64,000 nt of DNA from Zygnema cylindricum (GCA_037447655.1 JBBHKE010001336.1:1-64000), one strand, 5' to 3'; numbered from the stretch's first letter, positions 1 to 11,190 are shown. Notes: generated from the letters alone by a model not told the origin. Made by a program: numbers and translations.

Positions 1-679
1 CATCCGTGCAAACATGGTGAGATGCCCCCGTATCAATGATCCACTCTTTCTCCAAATTTCCTCCACTACTTACCGAATCAAGGGTAAGGTTAAGAACCGA
101 AAAATTATCACCGGTTTCATTACCATAGTCAAAGTAATTTGCATTACCGTAACCACGACCACCACCGCGGTGTCCTCCTCGGCCGCCACCTCGAGCACCT
201 CTATCACCTCCTCTACCTCCTCTTCCACTTCCAAAATCTCCACTCTTTGCATAACATTGAGGGATCGTATGCCCCCACTTACCGCAAAAATGACATTGCT
301 TATCCTTATCTTTTGCTATAGTGTTTTTGTATTCCCATATTTTTTTGTCATTTTCTTTAGTTTTAATCCCCACAAGTGGAACCATAGTCGAGAGCTTAGC
401 TCCCCTCACCATCGGTGTTCCTTTTCCCTTCTCCCATTTTTCCCCTTCCATGGCAATGATTTTCCCTTTACCTTCCTTTGCATTTGAACTACGATTGATT
501 TTCTCGGTAGCCCCAGATGATTCTCCATAGTGATTTCCTCCAAAGCCTGGTGGAGGACACCTCACTTGTCGTGAAAAAATTCCCTATAAGTGCTTCTCGA
601 AAAGCAATCCCTCCATCATAAATACCCAATAAATGAAGCCTGTTCCATCAAACATAGGCACCCTATATGGTGGGCCCAT
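1..679 (-). pseudogene. Chimeric copia gag-protease fragment (A2), runs off the left edge
   Basis: Read leftward from the ATG at 679-677, which lies inside the primer-binding site. The first ~120 codons match the family A gag start at 18226 (both begin MGPP, then VPMFDGTGFIYW here and VPIFNGTGFIYW in A). Near position 315 the match switches to family E: a CCHC zinc knuckle (CHFCGKWGHTIPQC, about 304-263), a Gly/Arg-rich stretch, then the protease start WIIDTGASHHVC at about 40-5. E has the same order at 37390-37690. The core gag domain of A is absent. An in-frame stop near 580 and a frame change before the knuckle show it is dead. Gag packages RNA and the protease cuts the polyprotein in the parent families. 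The chimera is seen directly; recombination between lineages is inferred. Confidence 0.75.
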
Positions 680-683
680 AACC
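669..683 (-). other. Primer-binding site, anticodon arm of initiator tRNA-Met (A2)
   Basis: The minus strand reads GGTTATGGGCCCACC, abutting the LTR end at 684. This is complementary to the anticodon arm of plant initiator tRNA-Met, as known to me, and not to its 3' end. The gag ATG is inside the site at 679-677. Confidence 0.7.
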
Positions 684-1846
684 TGAAACTGTGTGTGCTC
701 CATTGCCCACAGAAATCGCAGATCCAAAAGAAACTTATCTAGATAGTGCCAACTCCAAGTTGATATAAACCCAAATGACTGACCCCTTGAAAATCAAAGA
801 CCCATTATAGTTTCACCCTTGTGAAATAAGACTTTCTGCGTGTTCTGTTCCACCACGGATTGCAAAGTTAGAATATAGGTTTTGGACACATTCACCCACT
901 TTGACTTTCCCTTATACATTCAGCAACCCTGGCAGGCAAAATCTCTGACCGACTACACCCGTGTGTAGCCTAGACTACCTTGAGTCCGCAGCAAAAAGAA
1001 TCACTGAAAATGGTCTAGTAAATTAATAGTTATGGCTGCCCAAAGTTAGCCTTTTATACAAGGTGCTCTCTCAAAGAGGCGACTACCTACCAGAAATATT
1101 CTAAGACGTATTCCCTCTCTAAAACTCTATCTCCTGACGTACGGCACCAATCAAATTACTATGTCATACACAAAAGTACAGGTGTCGATGTACTTTTTGT
1201 ACTGCCATCGTACGACATGGCCGAAATGTCGACACATGTCATATCTGGATATGTTCCGTAATCATCGAAGTTACCGCGATCCAATATAATTATGCCACGT
1301 GTCATCCTATATGGCGACGAGCGCAAACCGCCGAGATCCTCTTCTGGGATCTCGACATCGTTTCCACTGGTGCGATCGAAACAAAATTTCAATCGTAGTC
1401 ATCATAATTACTTGCGCGGTATTTGTTTCGCTATTGAAACAAATCGTGTCGTATTTGTTTCTTCTTCGTACTCTATATAACTAGATCTATGCATCCCGAA
1501 CAAAGTTTCAGTTAAATGAATTAGTCTACGTGTGAGTCTATATATAATTATCGAACCCTATATCATCTAACCTTAGTCTTAGACAAAATGGATAAAGCTA
1601 ACGTCTAGTTTGACGGACGGCAGGTACGTGGATCGAATCCTGAGTCCGTCAAGATTTATTTTAATAAAACCTACCGATATCTACTTCTGTCTTTTAAGAG
1701 AGCTTAGGCAGCCATGGCTCTAGCACACTTTCCAGCCTTCAGTGACTAGAACAAGTGTGGGAGCTTAAAGAATGGAGTTAGAGGCAAGCTGCCTCTACTC
1801 TATTTCCTATCCTAATAAAGACCTAGAAATCACTCAAATATCAACA
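684..1846 (-). repeat. LTR of A2 element (5' LTR, minus strand)
   Basis: On the minus strand it begins TGTTGATATTTGAG (1846) and ends CA at 684 next to the primer site. It aligns with A LTRs (11191-12238, 17174-18221), sharing the block around GCCATGGCTCTAGC near 1712, and its start matches the LTR pieces at 49739 and 50229. The length, ~1,163 bp, is slightly more than A. It interrupts the F LTR that continues at 1847. The left flank of the element lies outside the window, so target duplication cannot be tested. Confidence 0.75.
1612..1650 (+). other. tRNA-like hairpin in A2 LTR
   Basis: Arms GACGGAC (1612-1618) and GTCCGTC (1644-1650) pair perfectly. Between them lies GGATCGAATCC, close to a tRNA T-arm or Pol III B-box. 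It is antisense to the element. Equivalent hairpins with different arms occur in the other A-lineage LTRs. Confidence 0.5.
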
Positions 1847-2215
1847 CTTTCGTACGTCATTTTGTTAATAAAATTCATGGTCTGAACATTGTTTAAATAA
1901 TTATCAAACCTAATATATCCTAACGCACTTCTACGACAGACTGGTTAGGGCTAACGGCTACGCTGAGCTCTGCGAGTCGGAGGTTTAAGTCCTACCGGAC
2001 TCAACCTTTTGTTGGGAGTGACGTAAGTCACTCTTTAGTCTTACCTGCTGAGCTAGGACAGCCATGGCTCAACCACCCTCTCTATTCTTTAGTGACTACA
2101 ACAAGTATGGTGGGTAAAGAGAGGAGGTGGAGGCAAGCTGTCTGCCTTTTTATTTTCCAATTTTACTAAACTATTTAGACTAAGAAAATACTATATAAAT
2201 CTTATAATTTGAACA
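1847..2215 (-). repeat. Partial 3' LTR of F (outer part cut off by A2)
   Basis: The minus strand starts TGTTCAAATTATAAG at 2215, right after a polypurine tract, which fixes it as the 3' LTR start of the F element. It shares the GCCATGGCTC block (near 2061) with other A-lineage LTRs. Only ~369 bp remain; the rest would lie beyond the A2 insertion, outside this window or lost. Confidence 0.65.
1974..2002 (+). other. tRNA-like hairpin in F LTR
   Basis: Arms GAGTC (1974) and GACTC (2002) enclose GGTTTAAGTCC, a B-box-like T-arm sequence. Upstream, at about 1940, GACTGGTTAGGGC resembles a tRNA D-arm/A-box. Fold and origin are inferred. Confidence 0.4.
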
Positions 2216-2228
2216 CTCCCCTTTTTTT
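2216..2228 (-). other. Polypurine tract of F
   Basis: A purine run on the minus strand (AAAAAAAGGGGAG) sits directly before the LTR TG at 2215, as expected for the plus-strand DNA primer of an LTR retrotransposon. Confidence 0.75.
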
Positions 2229-2765
2229 CTAGTCTAACTTTAACTTTAGTTTTAATTCGCACTTAGCTTTGCAATATTTTAATTTGGGAGAAGGCACTGG
2301 TTTTGTCATCATATTAGCCACCATTTCCTCATCAGATCTATATACAAGATTCACAATCTTATTCTCATCTTTTTCTCTTACGAAACTCAATCTCATGTCC
2401 ATATGCTTAGCCTTAATATGATGTTTGGGATTAGCTGCAATTGCAATGGCAGCCTGATTATCACAAAACACTTCATGCACTCCCTCCTTCATATACCCTA
2501 GTTCTTGCAACAAGGATTTGACCCACATCAACTCTTTTACAACAGAACAAGAGGCCATGTACTCAACCTCGATTGTAGATTGATCAACCACCTTTTGTTG
2601 CTTACTGCTCCAATAACAAGCACCTTCCCCAACATAAAACACATACCCAAAAGTGCATCTTTTCATAGGTGCGTCCCCATAACTGGCATCACTCCAAGTA
2701 GTGATGTTAGTGTGCTCCCCTCCCAAATGCAACTGTAACTCTCTGGTTCCCACCAGATATCTCAT
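2229..2765 (-). pseudogene. Copia RNase H domain of F
   Basis: An open 178-residue stretch that is the C-terminal RNase H part of the F polyprotein. Motifs: WSDASYGDAPM (first acidic site, near residue 25), STIEVEY (normally STMEAEY), FCDNQAAIAI, then KAKHMDMRLSFVRE and MVANMMTKP. It aligns along its length with residues 1260-1444 of element A (22000-22560). The domain degrades the RNA of the RNA:DNA hybrid during reverse transcription. It ends just before the polypurine tract. RT upstream is broken by stops, so it is a remnant despite its open frame. Confidence 0.85.
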
Positions 2766-3893
2766 GACTCTCTTGGCTGCCTCTCGGTCTCTCTTTCTAG
2801 GATCATTAAGACTCTTACTAAGTACTCCAACTGCAGCAGCTATGTTTGGCCTTCACTCCTCTTTTTACACTCCTATCGCTTACTTTTTTCAAGTCCATGG
2901 GAGTGGTACAACTTTTAGCCTTTTCCTTCTGGCATTTCTCAAGCATATTACCTAATGCTTCTTTCTCAGTAAGTTTGTTAACCCTTTTCCCCCTATCTTT
3001 CTCCATTTAGATCCCCAAAATGTATTTTGCCTCTCTTAAATCCTTCATATCAAATGTGCTTCTAAGATCTTTTTTAGCCTATTTATCTTTTCGAAAGACT
3101 TATTGAGCACAAGCAAATCATCCACATAGATTGCAATAAAAATGACACCATTCTTATCCTCAAATATATAGATAGAATGGTCAGAGCTGATCTAGATATA
3201 TCCCAAACGGGTGAGAAACTCATTTACTTTCTTATTCTATTGTCGAGGAGCCTTCTTCAATCCATATAAGGACTTTATAAGCCTACAGACTTTGCTCTAT
3301 CCTCCTTCCTCCACGAACCCGTCGGGTTGCCTCATGAAAATATCTTCCTCTGCATCACCATAAAGAAAAGTAGTCCCAATATCCATCTAGTTTATTTCCA
3401 TGTCTTCCGCTGCTGCGAGACTGAGGAGAATCCTTACTGATGGGAACCGAACAACCGGAGCAAAAGTCTCCTCTTTTTCGGTAAACCCCTTTGCTACCAA
3501 TCGATCCTTATATCTTTCAATGGTATTATTTAGGTTCAATTTTAATTTAAACACTCATTTACAACCAATCAATTTTTTGTTCGGAAGATAGTCTGCTAGT
3601 TCCCAAGGATTTGCTTCCATGATAGAGGCCATCTCATCATTTATGGCTCTAATCCATGTGTCTTTCTCTAGAATGTTTACTGCCTTCAAGTGTGATTGAG
3701 GCTCATCTGGGTGAGATAGGTTAGTTACCTTGTGAGCGACCTGTTTTTCCTGGATCCTTTTGCTGCCCCTTCTCCCCTTTTTAAACTTCGAAGCTGGGAT
3801 AGAGGGAAGTCTTAGATTTCTCCTTACTCTTTCATCAGCTCCCCTATCCATGGAACCTGGTTCTGACTCCTCTTCTTTCTCTTCGAATTCCAT
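2766..3893 (-). pseudogene. Copia reverse transcriptase of F, frame-broken
   Basis: Minus-strand RT in scattered frames. At 3893-3555 is the linker and RT start (INDEMASIMEANPWELADYLPNKK, partly; A has INEEMASIMAADTWELVD). The SLYGLKKAPRQ-like block lies near 3270-3240, and the catalytic YVDD reads intact at about 3134-3123 (AIYVDDL). The block around 3000-2818 (EKEALGNMLEKCQKEKAKSC) matches A at 21730-21790. Several stops and shifts separate the blocks. In the family this enzyme copies element RNA to DNA in cytoplasmic particles. It is inactive here. Confidence 0.8.
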
Positions 3894-5526
3894 AGCAATA
3901 TGTGGGGTTTCCAGAGGATCTCTTGTGACTTAGATCTCTTTAAAATCTGCAATCCCTCTTTCACTCATGTCCCTTTCGGGATGGACGGAGTCCTCGTCAT
4001 CTTTAGACTCAAATCTGATTCTTATCTTCTTGATATATTTAAATGGGTCAAATGACTTTTCTTTATCCATGACAACCACGTGTTTGACCGAAATGATATC
4101 TCTCTTTGCTAAGTCATAGACTTTATATCCCTTCACATCTTTATCGTATCCTACAAAGTATCCAAGTTTTCCCTTAGCATCTAGTTTCAAGTTTTTCTTA
4201 TGCGTGTCAAGACTGTAAACTTGGCTACTGAATACTTTAAGGTGAGAGATATCTGGTTTCCTTCACACCCATATCTCATAAGGTGTCATTCCCTTTACAG
4301 CTGAGGTAAGGACTCTATTTTTAATGTAGTTCGCAAAATTTAGGGCCTCTGCACAAAATCTCTTTCCTATTTTCTTGTCGGCCAACATACTACATGCACT
4401 TTCTCCTAGTGTTGGGTTTATCCTCTCAGCTACCCCATTTTGTTCCTGGTTATATGTTACAGTTTTTTGGTGCTGAACTCCCTCATCTCTCAAGTATTCC
4501 TCAAACTGGTTAGAGGTATATTCCCCCCCATTATCACTCCTTATTCTCTTAATAGGGTTTCCATGCAACTTCTCACTCTAAGCTTTATATTTTTTGAAGT
4601 AAATTGATGTTTCAAACTTTGTTTTTAAGAAGTAGACTCTAGAGTATCTAGAACAATCATCGGTTATTGTCAACAAAAACCTCTTTCCTCCAACGTAAGG
4701 TACTTTTGCAGGTCCCGAGATATATCTTTGGACTAGATCTAATACTTTCTCACCTCTATACGTAGCAGCTTTGGGAAATGGAAGTCTGTGAGCCTTACCT
4801 TGAGCATAGCCAGTAGAATCATTCAATTATCCCCAAGCTGAATGCCTTCTACTACCCCAAGCTTTTCATTTCCCTCAACCTATCAAAATGCACATGCCCC
4901 AATCGCTTATCCAAATCAACAATTTTGGAACACCAACATAGTAAGCATTCTTCTTTTCATTGCTCAAGTCAAGCCTAAACATTCCTTGGCTTCCCTTATC
5001 TGCCGTGAAGTACACTTCATTCCTATACTTAGCTGTAAAGACTCCCTTTCTAGTGAAGGTATCAAACTCATTGTGATCTAACACAAACGTAGAGACAAGA
5101 TTTTTACTCAATTGATGAGTATAGGGTACATCAAAGGAAGTGAGTATAGAAGTCTTACCCTCCACTAAGACTTTGAGTTCTACTGACCCTACTAGATCTA
5201 TAGTAACCACTCTTTCATTCCCATACTTTAACTCTACAGTATGGATCTTTCATAGCTTTGTGAAGAGTTGCTTATCACAACACATATGCATGGCTGCACC
5301 TGAGTCGATGATCCATCCTTCATGTGGAGCTTCCCGAATTGCTCCAAGGGCACACTTATGTCTTTGAGGGATCTCCTTCTCCTCTAGACTTTTGTCTAGA
5401 AGAAGCTCCCCATCCTCCTTAGAGGACTCGTCCTTGGCTTCTCCTATCACTTTTGTAACCACAAGTGCCTTTTTTTTCCCTCCAGAAAAAACCTCCTCCA
5501 AGGTTCACTTGGAGCCTCAGCTTTGA
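3894..5526 (-). pseudogene. Copia protease-integrase of F, left duplicate copy
   Basis: Reading from 5501: protease start WIIDSGAAMHMC (5340-5300), then the LVEGKTSILT region, zinc-binding remnants, TITDDCSRYSRVYFLK (about 4680-4620), the integrase core RSDNGGEYTSNQFEEYL (about 4540-4490) with a following NGVAER, and KLDAKGKLGYFVGYDKD (4187-4140). The first integrase acidic motif is degraded: HTDIWGP of A reads QRYISGP here. Stops separate open pieces. From 4083 rightward the segment is repeated at 5534-6976. Confidence 0.8.
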
Positions 5527-6976
5527 CCAGGTATTTGACCGAAATGATATCTCTCTTTGCTAAGTCATAGACTCTATATCCCTTCACATCTTTATCGTAT
5601 CCTACAAAGTATCCAAGTTTTCCCTTAGCATCTAGTTTCAAGTTTTTCTTATGCGTGTCAAGACTGTAAACTTGGCTACTGATACTTTAAGGTGAGAGAT
5701 ATCTGGTTTCCTTCACACCCATATCTCATAAGGTGTCATTCCCTTTACAGCTGAGGTAAGGACTCTATTTTTAATGTAGTTCGCAAAATTTAGGGCCTCT
5801 GCACAAAATCTCTTTCCTATTTTCTTGTCGGCCAACATACTACATGCACTTTCTCCTAGTGTTGGGTTTATCCTCTCAGCTACCCCATTTTGTTCCTGGT
5901 TATATGTTACAGTTTTTTGGTGCTGAACTCCCTCATCTCTCAAGTATTCCTCAAACTGGTTAGAGGTATATTCCCCCCCATTATCACTCCTTATTCTCTT
6001 AATAGGGTTTCCATGCAACTTCTCACTCTAAGCTTTATATTTTTTGAAGTAAATTGATGTTTCAAACTTTGTTTTTAAGAAGTAGACTCTAGAGTATCTA
6101 GAACAATCATCGGTTATTGTCAACAAAAACCTCTTTCCTCCAACGTAAGGTACTTTTGCAGGTCCCGAGATATATCTTTGGACTAGATCTAATACTTTCT
6201 CACCTCTATACGTAGCAGCTTTGGGAAATGGAAGTCTGTGAGCCTTACCTTGAGCATAGCCAGTAGAATCATTCAATTATCCCCAAGCTGAATGCCTTCT
6301 ACTACCCCAAGCTTTTCATTTCCCTCAACCTATCAAAATGCACATGCCCCAATCGCTTATCCAAATCAACAATTTTGGAACACCAACATAGTAAGCATTC
6401 TTCTTTTCATTGCTCAAGTCAAGCCTAAACATTCCTTGGCTTCCCTTATCTGCCGTGAAGTACACTTCATTCCTATACTTAGCTGTAAAGACTCCCTTTC
6501 TAGTGAAGGTATCAAACTCATTGTGATCTAACACAAACGTAGAGACAAGATTTTTACTCAATTGATGAGTATAGGGTACATCAAAGGAAGTGAGTATAGA
6601 AGTCTTACCCTCCACTAAGACTTTGAGTTCTACTGACCCTACTAGATCTATAGTAACCACTCTTTCATTCCCATACTTTAACTCTACAGTATGGATCTTT
6701 CATAGCTTTGTGAAGAGTTGCTTATCACAACACATATGCATGGCTGCACCTGAGTCGATGATCCATCCTTCATGTGGAGCTTCCCGAATTGCTCCAAGGG
6801 CACACTTATGTCTTTGAGGGATCTCCTTCTCCTCTAGACTTTTGTCTAGAAGAAGCTCCCCATCCTCCTTAGAGGACTCGTCCTTGGTTTCTCCTATCAC
6901 TTTTGTAACCACAAGTGCCTTTTTTTTCCCTCCAAAAAAAACCTCCTCCAAGGTTCACTTGGAGCCTCAGCTTTGA
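4083..6976. repeat. 1.45-kb tandem duplication inside F
   Basis: 4083-5526 and 5534-6976 are near identical, offset 1450-1451 bases. I see only a handful of differences: one base missing near 5676, a T/C at about 4127/5578, C/T at about 5436/6886 and G/A at about 5486/6936. Both copies end in CTCAGCTTTGA, and TTTGAC is found at the join. It duplicates protease plus integrase of a long-dead element. Confidence 0.95.
5534..6976 (-). pseudogene. Copia protease-integrase of F, right duplicate copy
   Basis: Second copy of the 3894-5526 domains, with the same stops and the same degraded integrase motif, so the duplication came after decay. It includes protease WIIDSGAAMHMC (about 6790-6750) and integrase RSDNGGEYTSNQFE (about 5990-5950). 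This copy is the one contiguous with the gag to its right (6977 onward). Confidence 0.8.
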
Positions 6977-7881
6977 TAGCTTGACATAATCCGCGATAAA
7001 GTTTCCCGGTTTTTTGCAAAAATGACAAAGGCCCAAGGGGGACCTTAGTCCTACAGGCAGATCTCTTCCTCCTTTGTACGGTTTCTTCGGGTCCTTCCCC
7101 CATCAGTCCCCTCCTACAGCTAGAGCTTGAATGCTCTTTCCTTCTCTCCTAATCTTTATGGTGTTTTCCTGCACAAGTATCATCCGGACCATTATATTCC
7201 ACTTCCATAACTATCAGTCATTTCTTGTACTCGGTACACTATATTCACGTACTCATCAGGTAACTTCATGATGAGAGTTTTAACTTTCATCTTCATTGTA
7301 CGTGTCCACCTGGCACTTTCCATCTCTGTATACAAACAAGAAAGATCATTACAATAATCTAATATCTTTCCTCCTTTGTAAGTGTAACTCCTTAGAATTT
7401 GCTCATCCAACTGGAGCTCTTGAATAGTACCTGCTCTATAAATCTCCACCAAACTCACCCACAACTCCTTGGCCTTGTAAATGTGAAGGTGAGGGGTGGC
7501 TAAAGCTTGAGTGAGGTGCCTTAGAATGAAGTTTTTTGCATCCATGTTTACGTCTTCCCACATTTCAGTATCGTTCTCCACGGTCTTCACGGTCGCCACT
7601 CCCAATGCCGTGGCAATAGGAGTGAGGGGTGTCTCCTTCCCTTTCCCCTTTTTTGACACACTGTTGTCCCCATCATGTGTCTCCACCGCGGAAGCAGACG
7701 CTTCTGCAAGAAACCTAAACCTTACTTCTCTAAATCCTGGTGGAGTTTCGAAGGTGGACGTTTCACTGGTCCACTGACGATACCCCAATATTTTTTTTCG
7801 CACAAATCCCCCCTCATCATGGCTTCCTTATAAATGAACCTAGATCCATTGAAAGGTGGGCACCCTAGAGGGTGGGCCCAT
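6977..7881 (-). pseudogene. Copia gag of F
   Basis: Starts at the ATG complement 7881-7879 inside the primer site (MGPPSRVP), then an extra base shifts frame at about 7845. The main open piece, 7803-7192, has PPGFREVRFRFL, MWEDVNMDAKNFILRHLTQALATPHLHIYKAKELW and EIYRAGTIQELQLDEQILRSYTYKGG (in parts), typical of the copia UBN2-type gag and parallel to A at 18350-18780. The zinc knuckle near 7040-7000 is damaged: C-H-F-C is kept but the His reads Asn and the last Cys reads Tyr. Gag forms the particle and packages RNA; this copy could not bind zinc normally. Confidence 0.8.
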
Positions 7882-7885
7882 AACT
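7871..7885 (-). other. Primer-binding site of F (anticodon-arm type)
   Basis: The minus strand reads AGTTATGGGCCCACC, one base off the A-lineage site, directly beside the LTR end at 7886. The gag ATG lies within it. Confidence 0.65.
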
Positions 7886-8530
7886 TGCAATTCTGTGTTC
7901 TCCATTGGACGACTAAATATAAGAAGCCTCTAGATAGTTTTTAACTAACCCACTTCAAGCCACAACCACTGTAGCCCAAGAAGGCAAACTAACAGTTTGA
8001 ATGCATCCTTGTGCAGCGTGGACTCCCTTGAGTTTGCAGCAAAAAGAATCACTTAAAAAAACCAACCAGCCGATACGTTATGAGCTGGCAAAAATTCCAA
8101 TTTTATACAAAGCTCTTTAAGAGAGAGGTGTCTACCAACCAAATTTCCTAAGTCAAACACCCCTCTCACAACCCCTATCTTTTCCATTTCTATTATAATG
8201 GAATCTACTTGCTGAACGTGTAACTAATCTATGCCTTGCTACATGTGAATGCCTTTACTCTTCCCACCTACACCTCTGTCTTTTTCTACCTCTGTGACTT
8301 ATCAAGTTCGTCGCAATCACTGCTGCCCAAGATGGCAAACTGACAGTTTGATTGCACCCCTGTGTAGAATGGACTCCCTTGAGTCCATAGCAAAAAAGAA
8401 TCACTGAAACGGCCAACCAGCCGATTAATTATAAGGTGGCAGAGATGCTAAGTTTATACAAACTCTCAATGGGAGGGATGTCACTACCTACCAAATTCTC
8501 TAAGTCTTAAACCCCTCTCACAACCCATAT
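7886..8530 (-). repeat. 5' LTR part of F with an internal repeat
   Basis: Left end TGCAATTCTG at 7886 abuts the primer site. The sequence resembles the inner (U5) half of A LTRs, including TCTCTAAG-type and CCCTCTCACA blocks. A ~205-bp segment is present twice, at about 7965-8170 and 8318-8520, sharing GGCAAACTRACAGTTTGA and GGACTCCCTTGAGT. The outer (U3) half with the tRNA-like hairpin is not found, so the right boundary is uncertain. Confidence 0.55.
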
Positions 8531-9538
8531 CTATTGACGTACGAACGAATTAGATGACTGTAGGATACAGAAAGTTACTACGGCTGATGTACTTTTTGTA
8601 CAGCTTGTGTACGGCTTTGCGAACCAACATTTCCTCGCAATTGACCAGCGTGCGACTCGTACAAATAAATACCAGTCGGCGCTCGCACCAAACCGAATCG
8701 ACACAAAAGTACAATACCGAACGAAACAAAACATAACTGACGCGAACCGAACAAAAATTTGACTGCACGATTTCGGACAACGTCGATTCGCCCAATATCC
8801 TACCATTTCGTTGTCAATGTAAGTATGTTGATTCGTAATAGCGTGACGCGATTTTTTCGTCCGTGGAAGTAAGTTATGTGTACGACAAAGCGACAATACC
8901 TTTGTACGGCATATCCTACTACGATCTTTTCAATGTAAGTATGTTGATTCGTAAATAGCATGGCTGGATTTTGTCGCGCGTGACGTTGCTTAATTTTTCA
9001 GTTAATTTCAAATGATATTCTAACGCCGGTTCGTTTTATGATAAAATTTGATTTCGTTTGGTGCGTTATAATATTTCCGTACGATACTTATAGTTCTTTC
9101 AGTTTCTGTAGGTTTCAATTCACTTTGGGTCTAAGTTTAATGTAACACTTAGACGATTCAATTTCAATTTTGCGGCTAAGTGCTCTCACCGTGGAGCTCA
9201 CATAACGACAAAAAGTTACTGTCTGCAACCATTTAATTTACATGTGGTCGCCACTGTTTTGTTATCGTAAACGCTCGCCGGCCGTGTGAATGCTAATTTT
9301 ATTATGACGGTCGACCTTCGCAAGCGCGGCAAAATTTTAAGCCGTTGAAACAATATTATGAAAGTCAAAGATGTCCAACCGATTGACCGTCAAATTTATA
9401 GTCAACGGTTCTTTATTTGTACCAATGTGAATTTCAAGCGTACGTCTTTTGACAAAATAACGTAAGTGACTCTAGACAACCAAAATAGTCACTGTCATGA
9501 TCAATTCCCTTTCATTGTTGTGCGCTCTCACGCTACCT
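8531..9538. other. No gene recognised; short direct repeats
   Basis: Open frames here match no family I know. A 25-bp sequence, starting TCAATGTAAGTATGTTGATT, is repeated exactly at 8814-8838 and 8930-8954, 116 bases apart, inside a looser duplication. A segment at about 8800-8760 (minus), with TGGGCGAATCG, is also found at 62845, so part of this is dispersed repeat. Confidence 0.5.
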
Positions 9539-9796
9539 TTAATTAAAAGACAGTTGTCGGATGAAGGAGCGAGCTCCAAAAAATCGACGCTCCGCGAAAA
9601 GGAAAGTGAGACACGACGTTGACTCTCCCACGGTGAAGTTGCAACCCCCAATCTGCATCACATAATCCAACGCAATCCAACGACTCCTACCCCATCGCAA
9701 TACGAATCCGGTTTCGACAACACCTGCAAAATATCTGAATATTCTAGTTTCGGCCTCCCAATGAATCTTCTTTAGAGCCTGACAAAATTCGCTCAC
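9539..9796 (-). pseudogene. Isolated copia RNase H fragment
   Basis: An 85-residue open piece. KKIHWEAETRIFRYFAG, then the counterpart of YCDxxWGG (here YVMQIGGCNF) and STSCLTFLFAE align with E at 40370-40560 (KKTHWGAVQRIFRYL, YCDTNWGGDF, STSRYTFIFGG). It belongs to the E/G-type lineage, not to A. The first acidic RNase H residue is lost (YCD reads YVM). No LTR or neighbouring pol is visible, so it is a scrap. Confidence 0.7.
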
Positions 9797-11030
9797 GAAT
9801 TAAAACCTCTTAGGGTGGCCTTCCATTAGCCAAAAAGTGGAGTTTTTTACTGACGGCCTTACCGTTTCGTACAGGTTCTTACATAATTATTTATTTTCAA
9901 ACGAGAGCATCATTACAGAAAAATGTCCAAGGTAGTAGGCGTAAATTCGGACCATCAGATGCAATTACACTTTTTATCCGAGACGCCACGTCACTAACCC
10001 TACAGTTTTTAAGACTGTGCACAGTGAGGACAGTTCTCCAAGACTGAACGTGTAAAAATAGGCAGCGTGGAAAAAGAAAAAAAAAACCACAATGAGAGCG
10101 CGCGTATGTGCGTACATATCACAAGGGCCATGTGCCACCCGCCAAGGTGGCTGCGAATTTGCCAAAATTATCTCGTCGCGCTCCTAACATCAAAGTTTGC
10201 CGCCGCCTTTTTGTCGTTGCGTTTTGAAATTTTGGGTAGTACATTTAATGCCCTCTGTAAAAGTCATTAATAACCTCCGTTGGTAAAGCTGTTTCCTCCG
10301 CTAGTACAAATATTTCCTCCGCTCTTACAAATATTGCGTTCAAACTTTGCATTCTAAGATTCTTTCAAGATTTTAAGCATCTAATATTAACCTACGTGTT
10401 ATCAACCTGAATGAGCCATACAAAAAAATGTGGTTAATTGACGCGAACTAATGGAAGGCACACCTTTCAATAAAATTATCTGTACAATTACTGTGACACC
10501 TAATGAAAGTCCACCCTTATGGTAACATTCCATAAGACCAAAAGTGGGGTTCGTTACTAGACGTCGTAATTTTTCGTACAACGTCGTACAGAGCCATAAC
10601 ATTTTTTTTTTGTCAAATGAACATCGTTACTGGAAACTGTCAGGATGCTCCAATGATGTACGCATAATTCTTGACCATTGGATATTTCACTTTTTGAGAC
10701 TCGCGAATCAATCGCGCACATCGTCCAGTGTGAAGAAACTCTCCTCGCGAGGAGAGTTGCTTCACACTGGTCGTTTGCCATAGTTACACGTGAAAAGCCA
10801 AAAAATATCCACTTTGAACAAGCGATGACAAGCCTACAGGTCGTACATGCTATGTGCCTCTTGCCACGTTAGATGCAGTGGAAAATATCCTCACATGCTC
10901 TGTCTAACATCCACCGACATTCAGAGTTTGTCGCATCATTTTGCCATTCTATTTAAAAATGTTGATATCCATTTTCCAAAGCTGAATCTAGCCACAAACT
11001 TTACTTACGAATATTTAACTACTTCCAATC
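9797..11030. other. No gene recognised; diverged internal repeat
   Basis: Two stretches, about 9808-9980 and 10505-10690, look like diverged copies: each begins with a CCTTCCATTAG or AACATTCCATAAG-like start, then CCAAAAAGTGG or CCAAAAGTGGG, then CGTACA. No coding signal. A long palindrome is at 10725-10770. Confidence 0.4.
10725..10770. repeat. 46-bp near-perfect palindrome
   Basis: The arms 10725-10747 and 10748-10770 are reverse complements at 22 of 23 positions, centred on CGCG, with no loop (CCAGTGTGAAG at one end, CTTCACACTGG at the other). Confidence 0.9.
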
Positions 11031-11190
11031 TGTTAAAAATAGATAAAGTGCTCCAATATAAATGGTCACACAAAACAAATCAAGTCTCACAGCCGAAGCT
11101 TAGATAAACATATTCCACATAAAACACTCACGGCTCACAATGAAACATGTCGGCCAAATATCAATATATTAAACCGAAGCTTTTCAATGA

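Noticed and set aside
14-487. 157-codon plus-strand ORF, Ser/Thr-rich
   Set aside because: It is the antisense of the chimeric gag zinc-knuckle and Gly/Arg-rich region; the minus strand carries the real motifs.
1612-1650. A true tRNA gene
   Set aside because: Only the acceptor-like arms and T-arm-like core are present. No D arm or anticodon arm of proper size fits between them, so it is listed only as tRNA-like.
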